Assembly: GCA_028824685.1 (NCBI GenBank)
Contig: JAPPCZ010000041.1
Span: 1 to 40,956, forward strand
Length of the DNA: 40,956 bases
Direction: 5' to 3'
Source: Candidatus Poribacteria bacterium
GTDB lineage: Bacteria > Poribacteria > WGA-4E > WGA-3G
Shown: positions 1 to 8,278 of the stretch, one piece after another
Position numbering within the stretch: the stretch's first letter is position 1
How the letters are laid out: each line of letters opens with the position of its first letter
Made by a program: the position numbers and the translations under genes
Notes under the pieces: generated by a model
The model's input: only the letters and a program-made list of their open reading frames with translations
Database searches by the model: none
What the model was told of the DNA's origin: nothing

Positions 1-20
1 TGGGTTTCGTTCCTCAACCC

Positions 21-306
21 CATAGGTGTCAACTTAAGCAATTTTCAAACATGGATAAACCTCTTGAGCCCCGTAGGGGCGGTATGTTTATAGAAAACGG
101 ATAATCCATCTCTTGAGCCCCGTAGGGGCGGTATGTTGTCGACTCAGTTTACCCGTCAGATATGTCGTTCCTACGGAACTCAAGAGGTGGTCTGCATCTT
201 TTCTATAAACATATCGTCCCTACGGGACTAAATATGGGACAATTTCAATCACCATAAGGGTTGAGAAGCACTCATCAAATCGTAGACATCTTCTTAAGTT
301 GACACC
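21..306. repeat. MITE-like element with 14-bp terminal inverted repeats (copy 1)
   Basis: The ends are a perfect inverted pair: GGTGTCAACTTAAG at 25-38 and CTTAAGTTGACACC at 293-306. Inside are four copies, in both orientations, of a short palindrome of the type GCCCCGTAGGGGC or GTCCCTACGGGAC, most followed by a GATATGT/GGTATGT and TTTATAGAAAA tail. A second element with almost the same ends and the same internal palindromes lies at 37243-37531, so this is a dispersed non-coding element. No transposase is present in the window. Confidence 0.7.
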
Positions 307-340
307 CGGGGAATGCCTGATGGCATTCATACCGTTGATT

Positions 341-1199
341 TATGGGTTTCGTTCCTTAACCCAACCTACACGTTAACGGGTGCTATGTCAGCATACACAT
401 AAGTCGGAGGATTGGTATTGCTGGCGTGAATTTTGTCATTATCGTCATCGGAGGCAGAAACAATATCTCTCTGAACGATTTTGCCAGGTTTTGCATCAAC
501 GGGTGAGCTAAACATCGGTCCAGCAATAACGCAGGTATGGAACTCTCCGTTTTCACCGAGCGGGTCCACCTCATCTGGCAAATCTGAAAGGAGTTCAGCA
601 TTAAACCATCGTCCAGCAAAATCTGTGGGAACTTTAGTAGGATTGAGAGCCGTGATAATAGCGCGCAGACCAGAAGCAATCATCTTTTGCGCGAGTAGAG
701 TCGTATCCTCACCCCATACCGGAAAAATCGGTGTGAAGCCGGTACCGCTCAGTTTCTCCTCTCGGTATGCGCGTATGTCTTCAAGGAATAGATCCCCGAA
801 AGCGAAATGTGAAGCGGTTAGATGCTTTGGCAACGCTTCTATTTCTGTTAGAAACTTTCGCATCGCCGCTTCATATATTTTGTTTGAGCAAGGGTACGGA
901 ATCGGTATCTCGTATAACGGTACGCCGAGTTTTTCTGCTTGCTGTTTCAAAACCCAAGTAGGTGTAGAGTGAATAGAGACACGATCAAACGTCTTCGTGA
1001 CGGTGGTGAAAATCCCACGTACATCGTATCGTTCTGGCTGTTGGCGCAATGTGTGAAGTGCCCATGCTGAATCTTTACCTGATGACCAAGACACCAGAAC
1101 TGGCGTGGGTAGTTTGTCTTTTATTTTATTTGTCATAATTTGTCTTTTTTCCAATTCGCATCTATAATTCGTAGGTTGGGTTGAGGAACGAAACTCATA
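341..1199. repeat. 29-bp inverted repeats bracketing the Dph6-like gene
   Basis: The sequence at 341-369 and the reverse complement of 1171-1199 agree at 27 of 29 positions (core GTTTCGTTCCT-AACCCAACCTAC). They enclose the ATP pyrophosphatase gene, whose TAG stop codon lies inside the left copy. A further 20-base copy of the same core is at 1-20. The arrangement resembles a passenger gene between two repeat ends, but no recombinase or target-site duplication was identified. Confidence 0.6.
366..1136 (-). CDS. Dph6-type (DUF71) ATP pyrophosphatase, diphthine-ammonia ligase-like
   Basis: A 256-residue protein of the adenine nucleotide alpha-hydrolase (PP-loop) superfamily. The N-terminal SWSSGKDS is the PP-loop that binds ATP phosphates. 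A late GENGEFHT motif is characteristic of the Dph6/DUF71 group. Eukaryotic Dph6 amidates diphthine using ammonia and ATP; bacteria lack diphthamide, so the substrate here is unknown and the enzyme probably adenylates some other carboxylate. A TTG six codons upstream is possible, but the ATG at 1136 is the better start and keeps the PP-loop close to the N-terminus. The stop codon lies in one of two inverted repeats that bracket the gene, so it is a stand-alone cassette with no operon partner. Confidence 0.85.
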   Translation of the reverse strand: MTNKIKDKLPTPVLVSWSSGKDSAWALHTLRQQPERYDVRGIFTTVTKTFDRVSIHSTPTWVLKQQAEKLGVPLYEIPIPYPCSNKIYEAAMRKFLTEIEALPKHLTASHFAFGDLFLEDIRAYREEKLSGTGFTPIFPVWGEDTTLLAQKMIASGLRAIITALNPTKVPTDFAGRWFNAELLSDLPDEVDPLGENGEFHTCVIAGPMFSSPVDAKPGKIVQRDIVSASDDDNDKIHASNTNPPTYVYADIAPVNV

Positions 1200-1240
1200 A
1201 CTGTAAATTTTGTGTTTTTAGTTAGGTTACCTTTTAATTT

Positions 1241-1416
1241 TCTGAATCGCGGATTACCACAGATTTATCGGATTACACGGATTATTGACTTGGTCTATCA
1301 AGTTATCTTCAAAAGAATTCGCTTTAACGGACAAAGCGGACATAAGCAGAAACATCTATTTTTTAGATGGGATAATCCGCGTAATCTGTGTCATCCGCGA
1401 TAATCAGCGATTCAGA
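1241..1416. repeat. MITE-like imperfect inverted repeat (GAATCGCGGATTA type)
   Basis: TCTGAATCGCGGATTA at 1241-1256 matches the reverse complement of 1401-1416 at 15 of 16 positions. The pairing continues inward through GGATTACACGGATTAT and ATAATCCGCGTAATC. The about 176-bp element could fold into one long hairpin. No convincing protein-coding frame is inside it. Confidence 0.65.
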
Positions 1417-1591
1417 CAACACAATGGTTAACTTCACAAAAATCAGATACTTGTCCTTAAATTGATACATATAGGTAGAACGAAGCGAAACCCAACAAAT
1501 TCCAAAAGATGCGCTATGAATTGCGCAACTACAAACGCGACACTTCTCAAGATGCGCTTACAAAGCGCGCCTACAAGCAGACACAAGGTTT
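1417..1591. repeat. Gene-free stretch with two GCGC-stem hairpin repeats
   Basis: Downstream of trpG on the minus strand are two short hairpins with the layout GTAG-N(1-2)-stem-loop-stem-ATCTT: one has stem GCGCTT/AAGCGC, the other GCGCAA with TAGCGC. A third member with GCGCAA/TTGCGC is at 13993-14018. The flanks GTAG and TCTT stay constant while the stem bases vary. No T-tract follows, so I do not call these terminators. Confidence 0.5.
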
Positions 1592-2155
1592 TTATAATGC
1601 CAAAAAGTTTCCTAACAGACTCTTTCCAGCAGTTGTCAAAATAGACTCTGGATGAAACTGTACGCCCCATATAGGCAAAGTCTTATGCCGAAGCCCCATG
1701 ATTTCGTTTTGATCTGTCCATGCCGTGATTTCAAGGCAATCTGGCAATGTCTCTTTTTTCACGATGAGCGAATGATAGCGCGTCGCCTCAAATGGGTTAT
1801 CTAAACTTTCAAAAAGTTCAGTTCCGTTGTGTAGTATCATTGAGGTTTTGCCGTGCATCAACCGATCCGCACGGACAACTTCACCACCAAACACATCGCC
1901 TATACATTGATGTCCAAGACATACCCCTAAAATCGGCACTTTTCCAGCAAAGTGTTTTATTGCATCGTTGGATATTCCAGCCTCTCGTGGTGTGCAAGGA
2001 CCAGGTGAAATGACAATCCGTTCTGGTGCCAGCGTGTCTAATTCCTCTATTCCTATTTTTCGACTGCGATGCACTTCCAATTCCGCACCGAGCTCACCAA
2101 AGTACTGCACGAGATTGTAAGTAAATGAGTCGTAGTTGTCAATCATCAAAACCAT
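1592..2155 (-). CDS. trpG: Anthranilate synthase component II (glutamine amidotransferase)
   Basis: A 187-residue class I glutamine amidotransferase that hydrolyses glutamine and channels ammonia to TrpE for anthranilate synthesis from chorismate, the first committed step of tryptophan biosynthesis. Visible features are the N-terminal [10 protein letters not shown], the oxyanion region PGPCTP, the nucleophile Cys79 in GVCLGHQ and the His168/Glu170 pair in FHPES. The open frame runs about 106 codons further upstream over trpE on the same strand, but the ATG at 2155 is preceded by a strong AGGAGG at correct spacing and begins the conserved domain. The start lies 10 bases after the trpE stop, and the ribosome site touches that stop, which suggests translational coupling and matched dosage of the two subunits. 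Length is normal for the family. Confidence 0.96.
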   Translation of the reverse strand: MVLMIDNYDSFTYNLVQYFGELGAELEVHRSRKIGIEELDTLAPERIVISPGPCTPREAGISNDAIKHFAGKVPILGVCLGHQCIGDVFGGEVVRADRLMHGKTSMILHNGTELFESLDNPFEATRYHSLIVKKETLPDCLEITAWTDQNEIMGLRHKTLPIWGVQFHPESILTTAGKSLLGNFLAL

Positions 2156-2165
2156 CTTTTGCCTC

Positions 2166-3668
2166 CTATAATAGCAAACCTTGTTGTGCCATTTCAATAG
2201 CAGTGAGCATTGCCCATGCCTTACTGACGGTTTCATAATACTCATTTTCAGGGATTGAATCAGCAACGACGCCCCCGCCTGCTTGCACGTAAGCAGTCCC
2301 GTCTTTGATAACCGCTGTTCGGATAGTAATCGCTGTGTCCGCACTACCAGAAAAACTGAAATAGCCAACTGCGCCACCATACGGACCGCGACGTGTTGGC
2401 TCCAGTTCGTCAATGATCTCCATTGCGCGTATTTTAGGCGCGCCAGAGAGTGTACCCGCGGGTAGACATGCACGCATCACATCAAAAGCAGAAAGATTGT
2501 CACGCAGTTTTCCAATAACATGCGAAACGATATGCATCACGTGTGAAAACTTTTCAATTATCATCAGATCGGTGACCTCAACGGTATTGTATTCACACAC
2601 ACGCCCCAGGTCGTTCCGTCCTAAATCAACAAGCATAACATGTTCTGCGCGTTCCTTGGGATCGGTGAGAAGTTCCTGTTCTAATGCCTTATCTTCCTCA
2701 ACAGTTTTGCCGCGCGGGCGTGTTCCAGCAATCGGAACAGTCTGGACAACCCCATCCTCTACACGCACCATCATCTCTGGCGATGCGCCAACAATGTCAA
2801 AACCATTACACTTGAGATAATACATATAAGGCGATGGATTCACCACTCGTAATGTCCTATAAACATCAAACGAGTCAACAGTTACCGAACGGCTAAACCG
2901 CTGTGAAGTCACAACCTGTATGATGTCGCCCGCCGCTATATATTCTTTGGCGCGTCGTACCACGTCTTCGTAAGCAGCCTTTGTGAAATTTGAAGGTGGA
3001 TCGGGCACCGTTTCAGGTTGACTACCTGAACGTTCATTTATATTATTTATTAAGTGCACTTCAGAAATAGATGTCAGCTTTCCAACCAGTGCGTCAATTT
3101 TGCCAACAGCATCAGCATAAGCTGCATCCACATCCCCATCAATATGTGCATTTGCCACAACTTTAATCTGATGATTTACATGATCAAAAATCAGAATTGT
3201 CTCAGCAATCATGAAAAAGCAATCGGGAAGCTGCAGTTCATCTTCCGTATCATCAGGTAATTCCTCCACGAAACGCACCATATCGTAACTCATATAACCG
3301 ACAGCACCACCGTGGAATTCTGGCAATCCCTCAACATTAACCGGACGGTAGTTCTGCATCACCTCTTCAAGTGCTTTCAAAGGATCTTCATATTCTTGGG
3401 AAATTTTTTCACCCTTTGTCAAATACTCAATGGTAACTTGATGTCCTTTGCTCTGGAAAAGTACGGACGGTTGGCTCCCTAAAAATGAGTAGCGTGCAAC
3501 GGTTTCACCACCTTCAACGCTCTCCAATAAAAACGCATAATTATCAGGCATCAATTTATAGAAGGCAGACACCGGTGTCTCCATATCCGCCAAAATTGGG
3601 CGATATACCGGTATCGTATTGCCTGTTTTCGCTTTTTCCTTAAATTCCTCCAACGTCGGATAATACAT
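2166..3668 (-). CDS. trpE: Anthranilate synthase component I
   Basis: A 500-residue chorismate-binding enzyme that forms anthranilate with ammonia from TrpG. The N-terminal regulatory domain carries LLES at residues 47-50 followed by Ser61, fitting the LLES-X10-S signature of tryptophan feedback inhibition, so the enzyme is probably allosterically inhibited by Trp. The C-terminal chorismate-binding domain includes the [13 protein letters not shown] and [11 protein letters not shown] blocks. The ATG at 3668 follows AAGGAG at good spacing. The gene is the middle member of the hisI-trpE-trpG minus-strand transcript. Full length, with no missing blocks seen. Confidence 0.97.
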   Translation of the reverse strand: MYYPTLEEFKEKAKTGNTIPVYRPILADMETPVSAFYKLMPDNYAFLLESVEGGETVARYSFLGSQPSVLFQSKGHQVTIEYLTKGEKISQEYEDPLKALEEVMQNYRPVNVEGLPEFHGGAVGYMSYDMVRFVEELPDDTEDELQLPDCFFMIAETILIFDHVNHQIKVVANAHIDGDVDAAYADAVGKIDALVGKLTSISEVHLINNINERSGSQPETVPDPPSNFTKAAYEDVVRRAKEYIAAGDIIQVVTSQRFSRSVTVDSFDVYRTLRVVNPSPYMYYLKCNGFDIVGASPEMMVRVEDGVVQTVPIAGTRPRGKTVEEDKALEQELLTDPKERAEHVMLVDLGRNDLGRVCEYNTVEVTDLMIIEKFSHVMHIVSHVIGKLRDNLSAFDVMRACLPAGTLSGAPKIRAMEIIDELEPTRRGPYGGAVGYFSFSGSADTAITIRTAVIKDGTAYVQAGGGVVADSIPENEYYETVSKAWAMLTAIEMAQQGLLL

Positions 3669-3825
3669 TGAATAACTCCTTTTCGTATCCTTAGCATCAA
3701 AAATCTATTTCTAAAGTCCCTTACATCGTAAGGTAACAAACACTATTTTTTGTTATCAATGGCAGGCAACCTAATTAACCAATTCCCAACCTGATGCAAG
3801 ATACGAAAGGTGGAAACATCAAAAT

Positions 3826-4206
3826 CTAATAAACCACATCTGCATCAAAAATTTTTTCGCCTACCACATTTGTCGACTCGCCATCGGGGGAGACCTCCCG
3901 AAAGAAGCAGGAGCGATACCCTACATGACACGCTGCCACCTTCTGCTCAACCTTTATGAGCAGGGCATCACCGTCACAATCAACAGCAACAGACTCAACC
4001 GTCTGTGTGTGCCCCGAAGTCTCCCCCTTTATCCACAACTTTTGACGGGAACGGCTCCAGAAGCAGACACGCCCGGTTGACAAGGTTTGTTTGATCGCTT
4101 CCGCGTTCATATAGCCGACCATCAGCACTTCGTTATTTTCCTGATCCTGAATTACAGCGGCGACCAAACCATCGCTATCATATTTCAGTTCCGATAAAAT
4201 TTTCAT
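3826..4206 (-). CDS. hisI: Phosphoribosyl-AMP cyclohydrolase
   Basis: A 126-residue zinc enzyme that opens the adenine ring of phosphoribosyl-AMP, the third step of histidine biosynthesis. The SRSRQKLWIKGETSGH block lies at residues 51-66, the metal-binding Asp cluster DCDGD at 76-80, and the Zn ligands Cys93 and Cys100 in ACHVGYRSC. There is no fused HisE (pyrophosphohydrolase) domain, so that step must be encoded elsewhere. The ATG at 4206 follows AAGGAG. It is the first structural gene after an attenuator whose leader peptide codes for a run of His and Trp, and the next gene, trpE, starts 157 bases after its stop. A His enzyme and Trp enzymes therefore share one control point. Confidence 0.96.
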   Translation of the reverse strand: MKILSELKYDSDGLVAAVIQDQENNEVLMVGYMNAEAIKQTLSTGRVCFWSRSRQKLWIKGETSGHTQTVESVAVDCDGDALLIKVEQKVAACHVGYRSCFFREVSPDGESTNVVGEKIFDADVVY

Positions 4207-4230
4207 GATTTCTCCTTCGTCATATTAAAA

Positions 4231-4269
4231 ACAAAAAACCTTATGCCACTGAGGTTCGTGTGCATAAGG
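4231..4269 (-). terminator. Intrinsic terminator of the hisI-trpEG leader (attenuator 3:4 hairpin)
   Basis: On the minus strand CCTTATGC pairs with GCATAAGG (4262-4269 with 4239-4246). The stem is extended by CAC/GTG after a one-base bulge and followed directly by TTTTTTG. It sits 25 bases before the hisI start, inside the transcript leader, where a simple end-of-gene terminator would make no sense; this supports conditional termination. Confidence 0.85.
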
Positions 4270-4387
4270 CTTACAAAAAACTTCAAACAATATAAATACA
4301 ATCTCGTTTAGCGCGCACACTCCTCTTTAATGGAATTGGAATGCCACCAATGCCAATGATTAGAATTTCTATGCAAACTGGAGTGTG
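4251..4387 (-). promoter_or_regulatory. Attenuator RNA pairing segments (1:2 and 2:3)
   Basis: Three leader segments can pair in alternative ways on the minus-strand RNA. Segment 1, CACACTCC (4387-4380, leader codons 6-8), is perfectly complementary to GGAGTGTG in segment 2 (4323-4316). Segment 2, GAGGAGTGTGC (4325-4315), can instead pair with GCACACGAACCTC in segment 3 (4263-4251) through GTGTGC/GCACAC plus GAGG/CCTC. Segment 3 is also the 5' arm and loop of the terminator. Pairing 2:3 therefore excludes the terminator, while 1:2 permits it, as in classical trp/his attenuators. Segment 1 lies upstream of the His/Trp run rather than over it, so the detailed geometry is uncertain. Confidence 0.75.
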
Positions 4388-4403
4388 AACAGATGTATTT
4401 CAT
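4308..4403 (-). CDS. His/Trp leader peptide of the hisI-trpE-trpG operon
   Basis: A 31-codon frame starts at ATG 4403 and stops at TAA 4308. It has five His and three Trp codons, with residues 16-21 reading HWHWWH, six regulatory codons in a row. Three Trp in 31 residues is far above normal use and is exactly what an operon for both amino acids would need. The stop codon lies just past pairing segment 2, so a ribosome finishing translation would cover segment 2 and let the terminator form. A ribosome stalled on the His/Trp run would leave segment 2 free to form the antiterminator. The ribosome site upstream is weak (AGAG). The peptide itself probably has no function. Confidence 0.85.
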   Translation of the reverse strand: MKYICSHSSLHRNSNHWHWWHSNSIKEECAR

Positions 4404-4458
4404 TTTTTAGATACTCTGTAGTAAGGTTTCAGTTCGTATCATTCCTTGTAATTGTTAA

Positions 4459-4487
4459 ATAATACCACATTTAAGTTCTATATGCAA
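4459..4487 (-). promoter_or_regulatory. Sigma-70 type promoter of the hisI-trpE-trpG operon
   Basis: On the minus strand TTGCAT (4487-4482), a 17-base spacer and TATTAT (4464-4459), with TG one base upstream of the -10 (extended -10). The predicted start near 4452 gives about 50 bases before the leader-peptide ATG. Rest of 4404-4605: AT-rich, no gene seen. Confidence 0.65.
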
Positions 4488-4605
4488 ATAAATTTAGAAC
4501 TCTCATAATATTAAACGCATTGTAGGCACGTCCAGGGCATTCACCTAAACGTGCCAATCACTCTTTTATGTCATATTTAACTTCGCTTATTTATACATCC
4601 TTCAT

Positions 4606-5241
4606 TTAAATTTCCCATTCCAATGGGCGATTCTCTAAATACGGACGCAGCAACTCCCGAAGACGCCGATGCGCATGGTGTAAGTGCGTCTTGACTGTAC
4701 CTTCGGATCGATTGATGAGAACCGCAATCTCTTTAATCTGAAGTTTCTGGTCATAACGCAATCTGAAAACGCGTTGCTGCTTCGGAGCAAGTTGACTCAC
4801 CGCCTTGCTAATAACCTTTCCAAGTTCCTCCATCTCAATCAGATGAGATGGAGATGGATACTTGCTAATCAGCTTCAACTCCTCCGGACCTCCCGTTAAT
4901 TCTTCAAACGCGATAGTTTTTCTTCTGCTCTGTTGACGCAAAAAGTCAATACAGCAATTCATAGCAATGCGGTAAAGCCAACTATAAAAAGCAGACTCAC
5001 GTTTGAATTCCGGCAATGCCTTAAAGGCTTTCAGGAACACTTCTTGACAGAGGTCTTTTGTTGTTTCAGCGTCATTAATGTGTCTATAAATTAGTTTCGC
5101 AATGCGGTTCTGATATTTCAGGACGAGTATATTAAAAGCACTTATATCACCGTTTTGGAATCGGATTACTAATTCCTGTTCATCAATTAGTTCTAATTCA
5201 TCGGCAGCTGGCAAATCCAAGTGTCTTTTTGTGTCTGGCAT
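4606..5241 (-). CDS. RNA polymerase sigma factor, ECF subfamily
   Basis: A 211-residue ECF sigma-70 factor. Region 2 spans roughly residues 30-100 and includes the DLCQEVFLKAFKAL core-binding segment and the SAFYSWLYRIAMN block. Region 4 spans about 150-205, with a helix-turn-helix in LQIKEIAVLINRSEGTVKTH that reads the -35 element. ATG at 5241 follows GGAGAAT. No anti-sigma gene adjoins it; the divergent neighbour is a sensor kinase about 410 bases away. Group and target promoters cannot be told from sequence alone. Confidence 0.93.
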   Translation of the reverse strand: MPDTKRHLDLPAADELELIDEQELVIRFQNGDISAFNILVLKYQNRIAKLIYRHINDAETTKDLCQEVFLKAFKALPEFKRESAFYSWLYRIAMNCCIDFLRQQSRRKTIAFEELTGGPEELKLISKYPSPSHLIEMEELGKVISKAVSQLAPKQQRVFRLRYDQKLQIKEIAVLINRSEGTVKTHLHHAHRRLRELLRPYLENRPLEWEI

Positions 5242-5411
5242 TCTTATTCTCCATGATGGGTACGAACATTTTTGGACTAATTGGGAAATGTAAAAGTGTG
5301 AACAACTTTAATTTATACACCTTAAGTTTTTAAATGTTCCCATATTCTAAACAATTAGACAAATTTTTCAGTTTTTTGTTCATTTTTTAGGATAAACAAG
5401 GTTGTTGACCC

Positions 5412-5551
5412 TTTATAGTGAATTAGAAAAATAAGTTTACACTTCTTCTGTAGGAGCGATCTCCGAATCGCGACTCAACCTGTTAGCCGTCGGGAATCGG
5501 AGTTCCCTCCTACAGTTCTGATGTAAAGTTAATTGTAAAATTCACTATAAA
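5412..5551. repeat. MITE-like element with TTTATAGTGAATT ends
   Basis: A 13-bp perfect inverted repeat, TTTATAGTGAATT (5412-5424) and AATTCACTATAAA (5539-5551), encloses two hairpins: GTAGGAG-CGAT-CTCC-type near 5450 and its variant GGGAATCGGAGTTCCC near 5493. Related copies or fragments lie at 30876-30978, 31168-31305 and near 13905-14062. The remainder of the 5242-5651 gap is AT-rich with no gene apparent. Confidence 0.7.
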
Positions 5552-5589
5552 ACCAAATCATTCCAATCAGAAGACACCTCCGCTTCCAC

Positions 5590-5618
5590 TTGACAAGAAC
5601 TATAACATCGGGTAAAGT
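5590..5618 (+). promoter_or_regulatory. Candidate sigma-70 promoter for the sensor kinase gene
   Basis: TTGACA at 5590-5595, 17-base spacer, TAAAGT at 5613-5618, about 33 bases before the kinase ATG at 5652. The -35 matches consensus and the -10 is moderate. Confidence 0.5.
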
Positions 5619-5651
5619 GTTGACATCGCTTTAGCTATAAGGAACACCTCT

Positions 5652-7055
5652 ATGCGCCGTGCCAGCATTCAAACCAAAATTGTCCTCCCATTTTTGCTGC
5701 TTTTCGTTCTTGTTTCTATTCTTGTGCCGTTGATAACAGTTGAACTTTTCGTGTGGAAATATAGTGAACAGTTCACACGTGAAACACAAGAATGGCTCAA
5801 TGTGATTATACCTAACGGCTACTTTCGAGATAACGAAAAGGTAAAACAGGCTTATAGTGTAGAGATAATGATTTTTGGTTCTGATTACACACTCAATTCT
5901 ACCACGTTAACAGAACTCCCCGATACCGAGCAAACCTCTGAGAATCTCGCAAAGAAGCTACAGCTCAACAAGGTTAAGCAAACATTTCAAGAAGCAGGTG
6001 CTTCATCTTTCACACAAGATGTTACGCTCGGTGGTAAGCATTATAAGGTGTTTTACCGTTTAGTGCATCCCGGACGGTTTTACTGCTTATTGCGTCCGAT
6101 GGAGGAAATTGTTGATGCAAAACGCACTCTTACGTGGTCTATGTTAGGTATTGCAGCCTTCGTTACTGTCCTTGTGGCATTTATCAGCCATCGTATCGGC
6201 AAAAACATAACAGAACCGGTAAAAGATTTAGTCGGCTTTACCGAACAAGTTGCGGGAGGAAACCTTGATGAACAGTGTGAAATCAAGACACACGATGAAA
6301 TCGGTGATTTAACACTTGCCTTCAATCAGATGACAAAGGAACTCAAGCAGTCAAGAGATAAACTAATTCAAGTAGAACGTTTAGCAACAGCCGGAAAAAT
6401 GTCTGCTTCATTTGCGCATGAAATCCGGAATCCGTTATCTTCCATGCGGATGTTATCGCAAATGCTAATGCAAAAACCGGAGACATCAGACGAACAAAGG
6501 CAATCACTGCAATATATCCTTGAGGAAATCGAACGGATTGACAATATCGTCAAAGGCTTGATGGATTTCGCCCGCCCCACAACACTTAACCTTGAACAAC
6601 AACCGTTAGCACCTGCATTACAATCTGTTTTAGCCTTGATGGAAGCAAACTTAACACACCATCAGATTCAGTTAGTATCAGAACTTGCATCCGATCTCCC
6701 AGACTTTCAGTTTGATTCCGATAAAATTAAACAAGCATTTATGAACGTTATGTTAAATGCGATGGAAGCGATGCCACAAGGTGGCACACTCACTGTGGCT
6801 GCGTCCAAACAAGAAGATGCCGTTTGTATCAAAGTTACAGATACAGGAATCGGCATCTCTGCAGAAGATATTGAACATCTATTTGAACCGTTTTTTACTC
6901 GGAAAGAAAAAGGTACAGGACTCGGATTGGCAAATGTGAAACGTATTCTTGAAGAACATGGCGGCACGGTTGAGATTGAAAGCACACCCAGCGAAGGCAC
7001 GACGGTTTCGATGTGGTTACCACTAAGATCTTCTGAATCATTCAAGTCTCACTAA
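5652..7055 (+). CDS. Membrane sensor histidine kinase (orphan)
   Basis: A 467-residue two-component kinase. A transmembrane helix lies at about residues 9-30, an extracytoplasmic sensor domain at about 31-158, and a second helix at about 160-180. Next come a HAMP linker (about 181-235) and the dimerisation/phosphoacceptor domain with His256 in FAHEIRNPLSS. The ATPase domain has an N-box around Asn369, DTGIGIS at 397-403 and GTGLGL at 421-426. It should autophosphorylate His256 and pass phosphate to a response regulator, but none is adjacent: the next gene is on the other strand. Start ATG 5652 follows AAGGA. The sensed signal is unknown. Confidence 0.93.
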   Translation: MRRASIQTKIVLPFLLLFVLVSILVPLITVELFVWKYSEQFTRETQEWLNVIIPNGYFRDNEKVKQAYSVEIMIFGSDYTLNSTTLTELPDTEQTSENLAKKLQLNKVKQTFQEAGASSFTQDVTLGGKHYKVFYRLVHPGRFYCLLRPMEEIVDAKRTLTWSMLGIAAFVTVLVAFISHRIGKNITEPVKDLVGFTEQVAGGNLDEQCEIKTHDEIGDLTLAFNQMTKELKQSRDKLIQVERLATAGKMSASFAHEIRNPLSSMRMLSQMLMQKPETSDEQRQSLQYILEEIERIDNIVKGLMDFARPTTLNLEQQPLAPALQSVLALMEANLTHHQIQLVSELASDLPDFQFDSDKIKQAFMNVMLNAMEAMPQGGTLTVAASKQEDAVCIKVTDTGIGISAEDIEHLFEPFFTRKEKGTGLGLANVKRILEEHGGTVEIESTPSEGTTVSMWLPLRSSESFKSH

Positions 7056-7116
7056 ATACTCTTGTGGACGGGTTTGTAAATCCGTCGTGTGCCATACGCC
7101 AAATGCTATAGTACAA

Positions 7117-8214
7117 TTAATGTTGATTTCGCAGGAGAAATAACACGTTTTGCGATAACGACTTGAACGCCTCACTGCGACTCTGAACAAACTTTTTTAG
7201 TTTTCCCCACTGCGTTTGCATCTTATCTTCGGGTGAAACAGGCAGCACATCATCACTGATCCAATCCAATGAAGGATTCAACCACGTTTGTTCTGATAAC
7301 CTTGTGATGCGTCCTGTAGCAATATCATATTTATAGAGATGGTAAGGATGCACAAAACCTTCTACCGGGACATCTAATTCTACTTCCCTTGCACCGAATA
7401 GAATAGTTTTACCGTTATCCATCCAATCAAGTGCGCTCGGGAAATACGTCTTCGGTATCAGCAGTTGCTTGGATTGCCGTGTGAATAGATCGTAAATAAA
7501 ATAACGGTTCGCCTGTGGAATGAAACCGACATTCGGATTAAATTTTGATTCATACTGGCCATGTAGTATCTGTTTTCCATTTGGAGACCATCTGGCATAG
7601 CCTCCCCGGTCAATCAATACCTCTCCCAGCGGCAGTTGTGGTAGCAATTCGCGCGGGTGTCCGCCATCGGCATCCATGATCCATAGATTACTTCCTGTCT
7701 TTCCCAAAACAGAAATACCAGAATAAACAATCTGCTTACCATCAGGAGACCAGTCGGGAAAGTTTACACCAAAATCGGCTATCTTTTTTATTTTACCACT
7801 AACCAAGTCAATAACATTGACACTCCGTTTAGACTTGTTATCTATTCTCTCATATCTATAAAACAAAACAGACGTGCCATCCGGTGAAAATACGGGGTTA
7901 CCATCCTGCGCGCCCTTTGTCAAGACATGTTCATTTGTGCCATCTGCGTTTATGACAACAATCTGTTTCCGATCCCAATCACCCGGTTTCAGAAATCTTG
8001 CAAATACAATCTGTTTACCATCGGGTGACCAACGCGGGGCAGTAGGATATCGCGTATCGGTGAATATCGTGGTGATTCCCGTGCCATCATCCTCCATCAC
8101 GAAGATGCTCTTTATCCCTTCTGCTCCATTTACATATGCTGTAACAACGATCTTTGCGGTTGCTCCTGTGGTAATCAGCAGCGACAAGCAGAGTATGGAT
8201 ACAAGTATTCGCAT
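7117..8214 (-). CDS. Secreted TolB-like beta-propeller protein (PD40 repeats)
   Basis: A 365-residue protein with a signal peptide (MRILVSILCLSLLITTGATA, cleavage probably after ATA). It has at least four PD40/TolB-type repeats with the core WSPDGKQIVF: APRWSPDGKQ, NPVFSPDGTS, FPDWSPDGKQ and ARWSPNGKQ. This predicts a periplasmic or secreted beta-propeller. TolB propellers mediate protein contacts, but this protein lacks TolB's own context (no tol-pal genes), so a specific function is not assigned. ATG at 8214 follows AAGGAGC. It lies 65 bases downstream of the frameshifted secreted-protein gene on the same strand, and the two could be co-transcribed. Confidence 0.85.
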   Translation of the reverse strand: MRILVSILCLSLLITTGATAKIVVTAYVNGAEGIKSIFVMEDDGTGITTIFTDTRYPTAPRWSPDGKQIVFARFLKPGDWDRKQIVVINADGTNEHVLTKGAQDGNPVFSPDGTSVLFYRYERIDNKSKRSVNVIDLVSGKIKKIADFGVNFPDWSPDGKQIVYSGISVLGKTGSNLWIMDADGGHPRELLPQLPLGEVLIDRGGYARWSPNGKQILHGQYESKFNPNVGFIPQANRYFIYDLFTRQSKQLLIPKTYFPSALDWMDNGKTILFGAREVELDVPVEGFVHPYHLYKYDIATGRITRLSEQTWLNPSLDWISDDVLPVSPEDKMQTQWGKLKKFVQSRSEAFKSLSQNVLFLLRNQH

Positions 8215-8235
8215 GACAATGCTCCTTATACTTTG

Positions 8236-8261
8236 TGGAAGGGGCTATAAAACCCCTTCCA
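8236..8261. repeat. Intergenic 9-bp-stem hairpin
   Basis: TGGAAGGGG (8236-8244) and CCCCTTCCA (8253-8261) form a perfect stem with an 8-base loop between two minus-strand genes. No T-tract follows on either strand, so it is more likely a repeat or RNA-processing/stability hairpin than an intrinsic terminator. Confidence 0.5.
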
Positions 8262-8278
8262 AATAAATGCTGGATAGA

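Noticed and set aside
60..235. CRISPR-like spacing of the GCCCCGTAGGGGC/GTCCCTACGGGAC repeats
   Set aside because: Only four copies, in both orientations, with unequal spacing and varying stem sequence; no cas genes nearby. They fit MITE/palindromic repeats better.
481..972. 163-codon plus-strand frame opposite the Dph6-like gene
   Set aside because: Antisense shadow of a gene with clear family motifs; no ribosome site or recognisable domain.
1592..2473. 293-residue extension of trpG into trpE
   Set aside because: The extra residues are the trpE sequence read in another frame; the ATG at 2155 has a strong ribosome site and begins the conserved domain.
5280..5345. ECF-type autoregulatory promoter (GGAAC motif) upstream of the first sigma factor
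   Set aside because: GGGAAC is present on the minus strand, but no convincing -10 partner at the expected distance was found.
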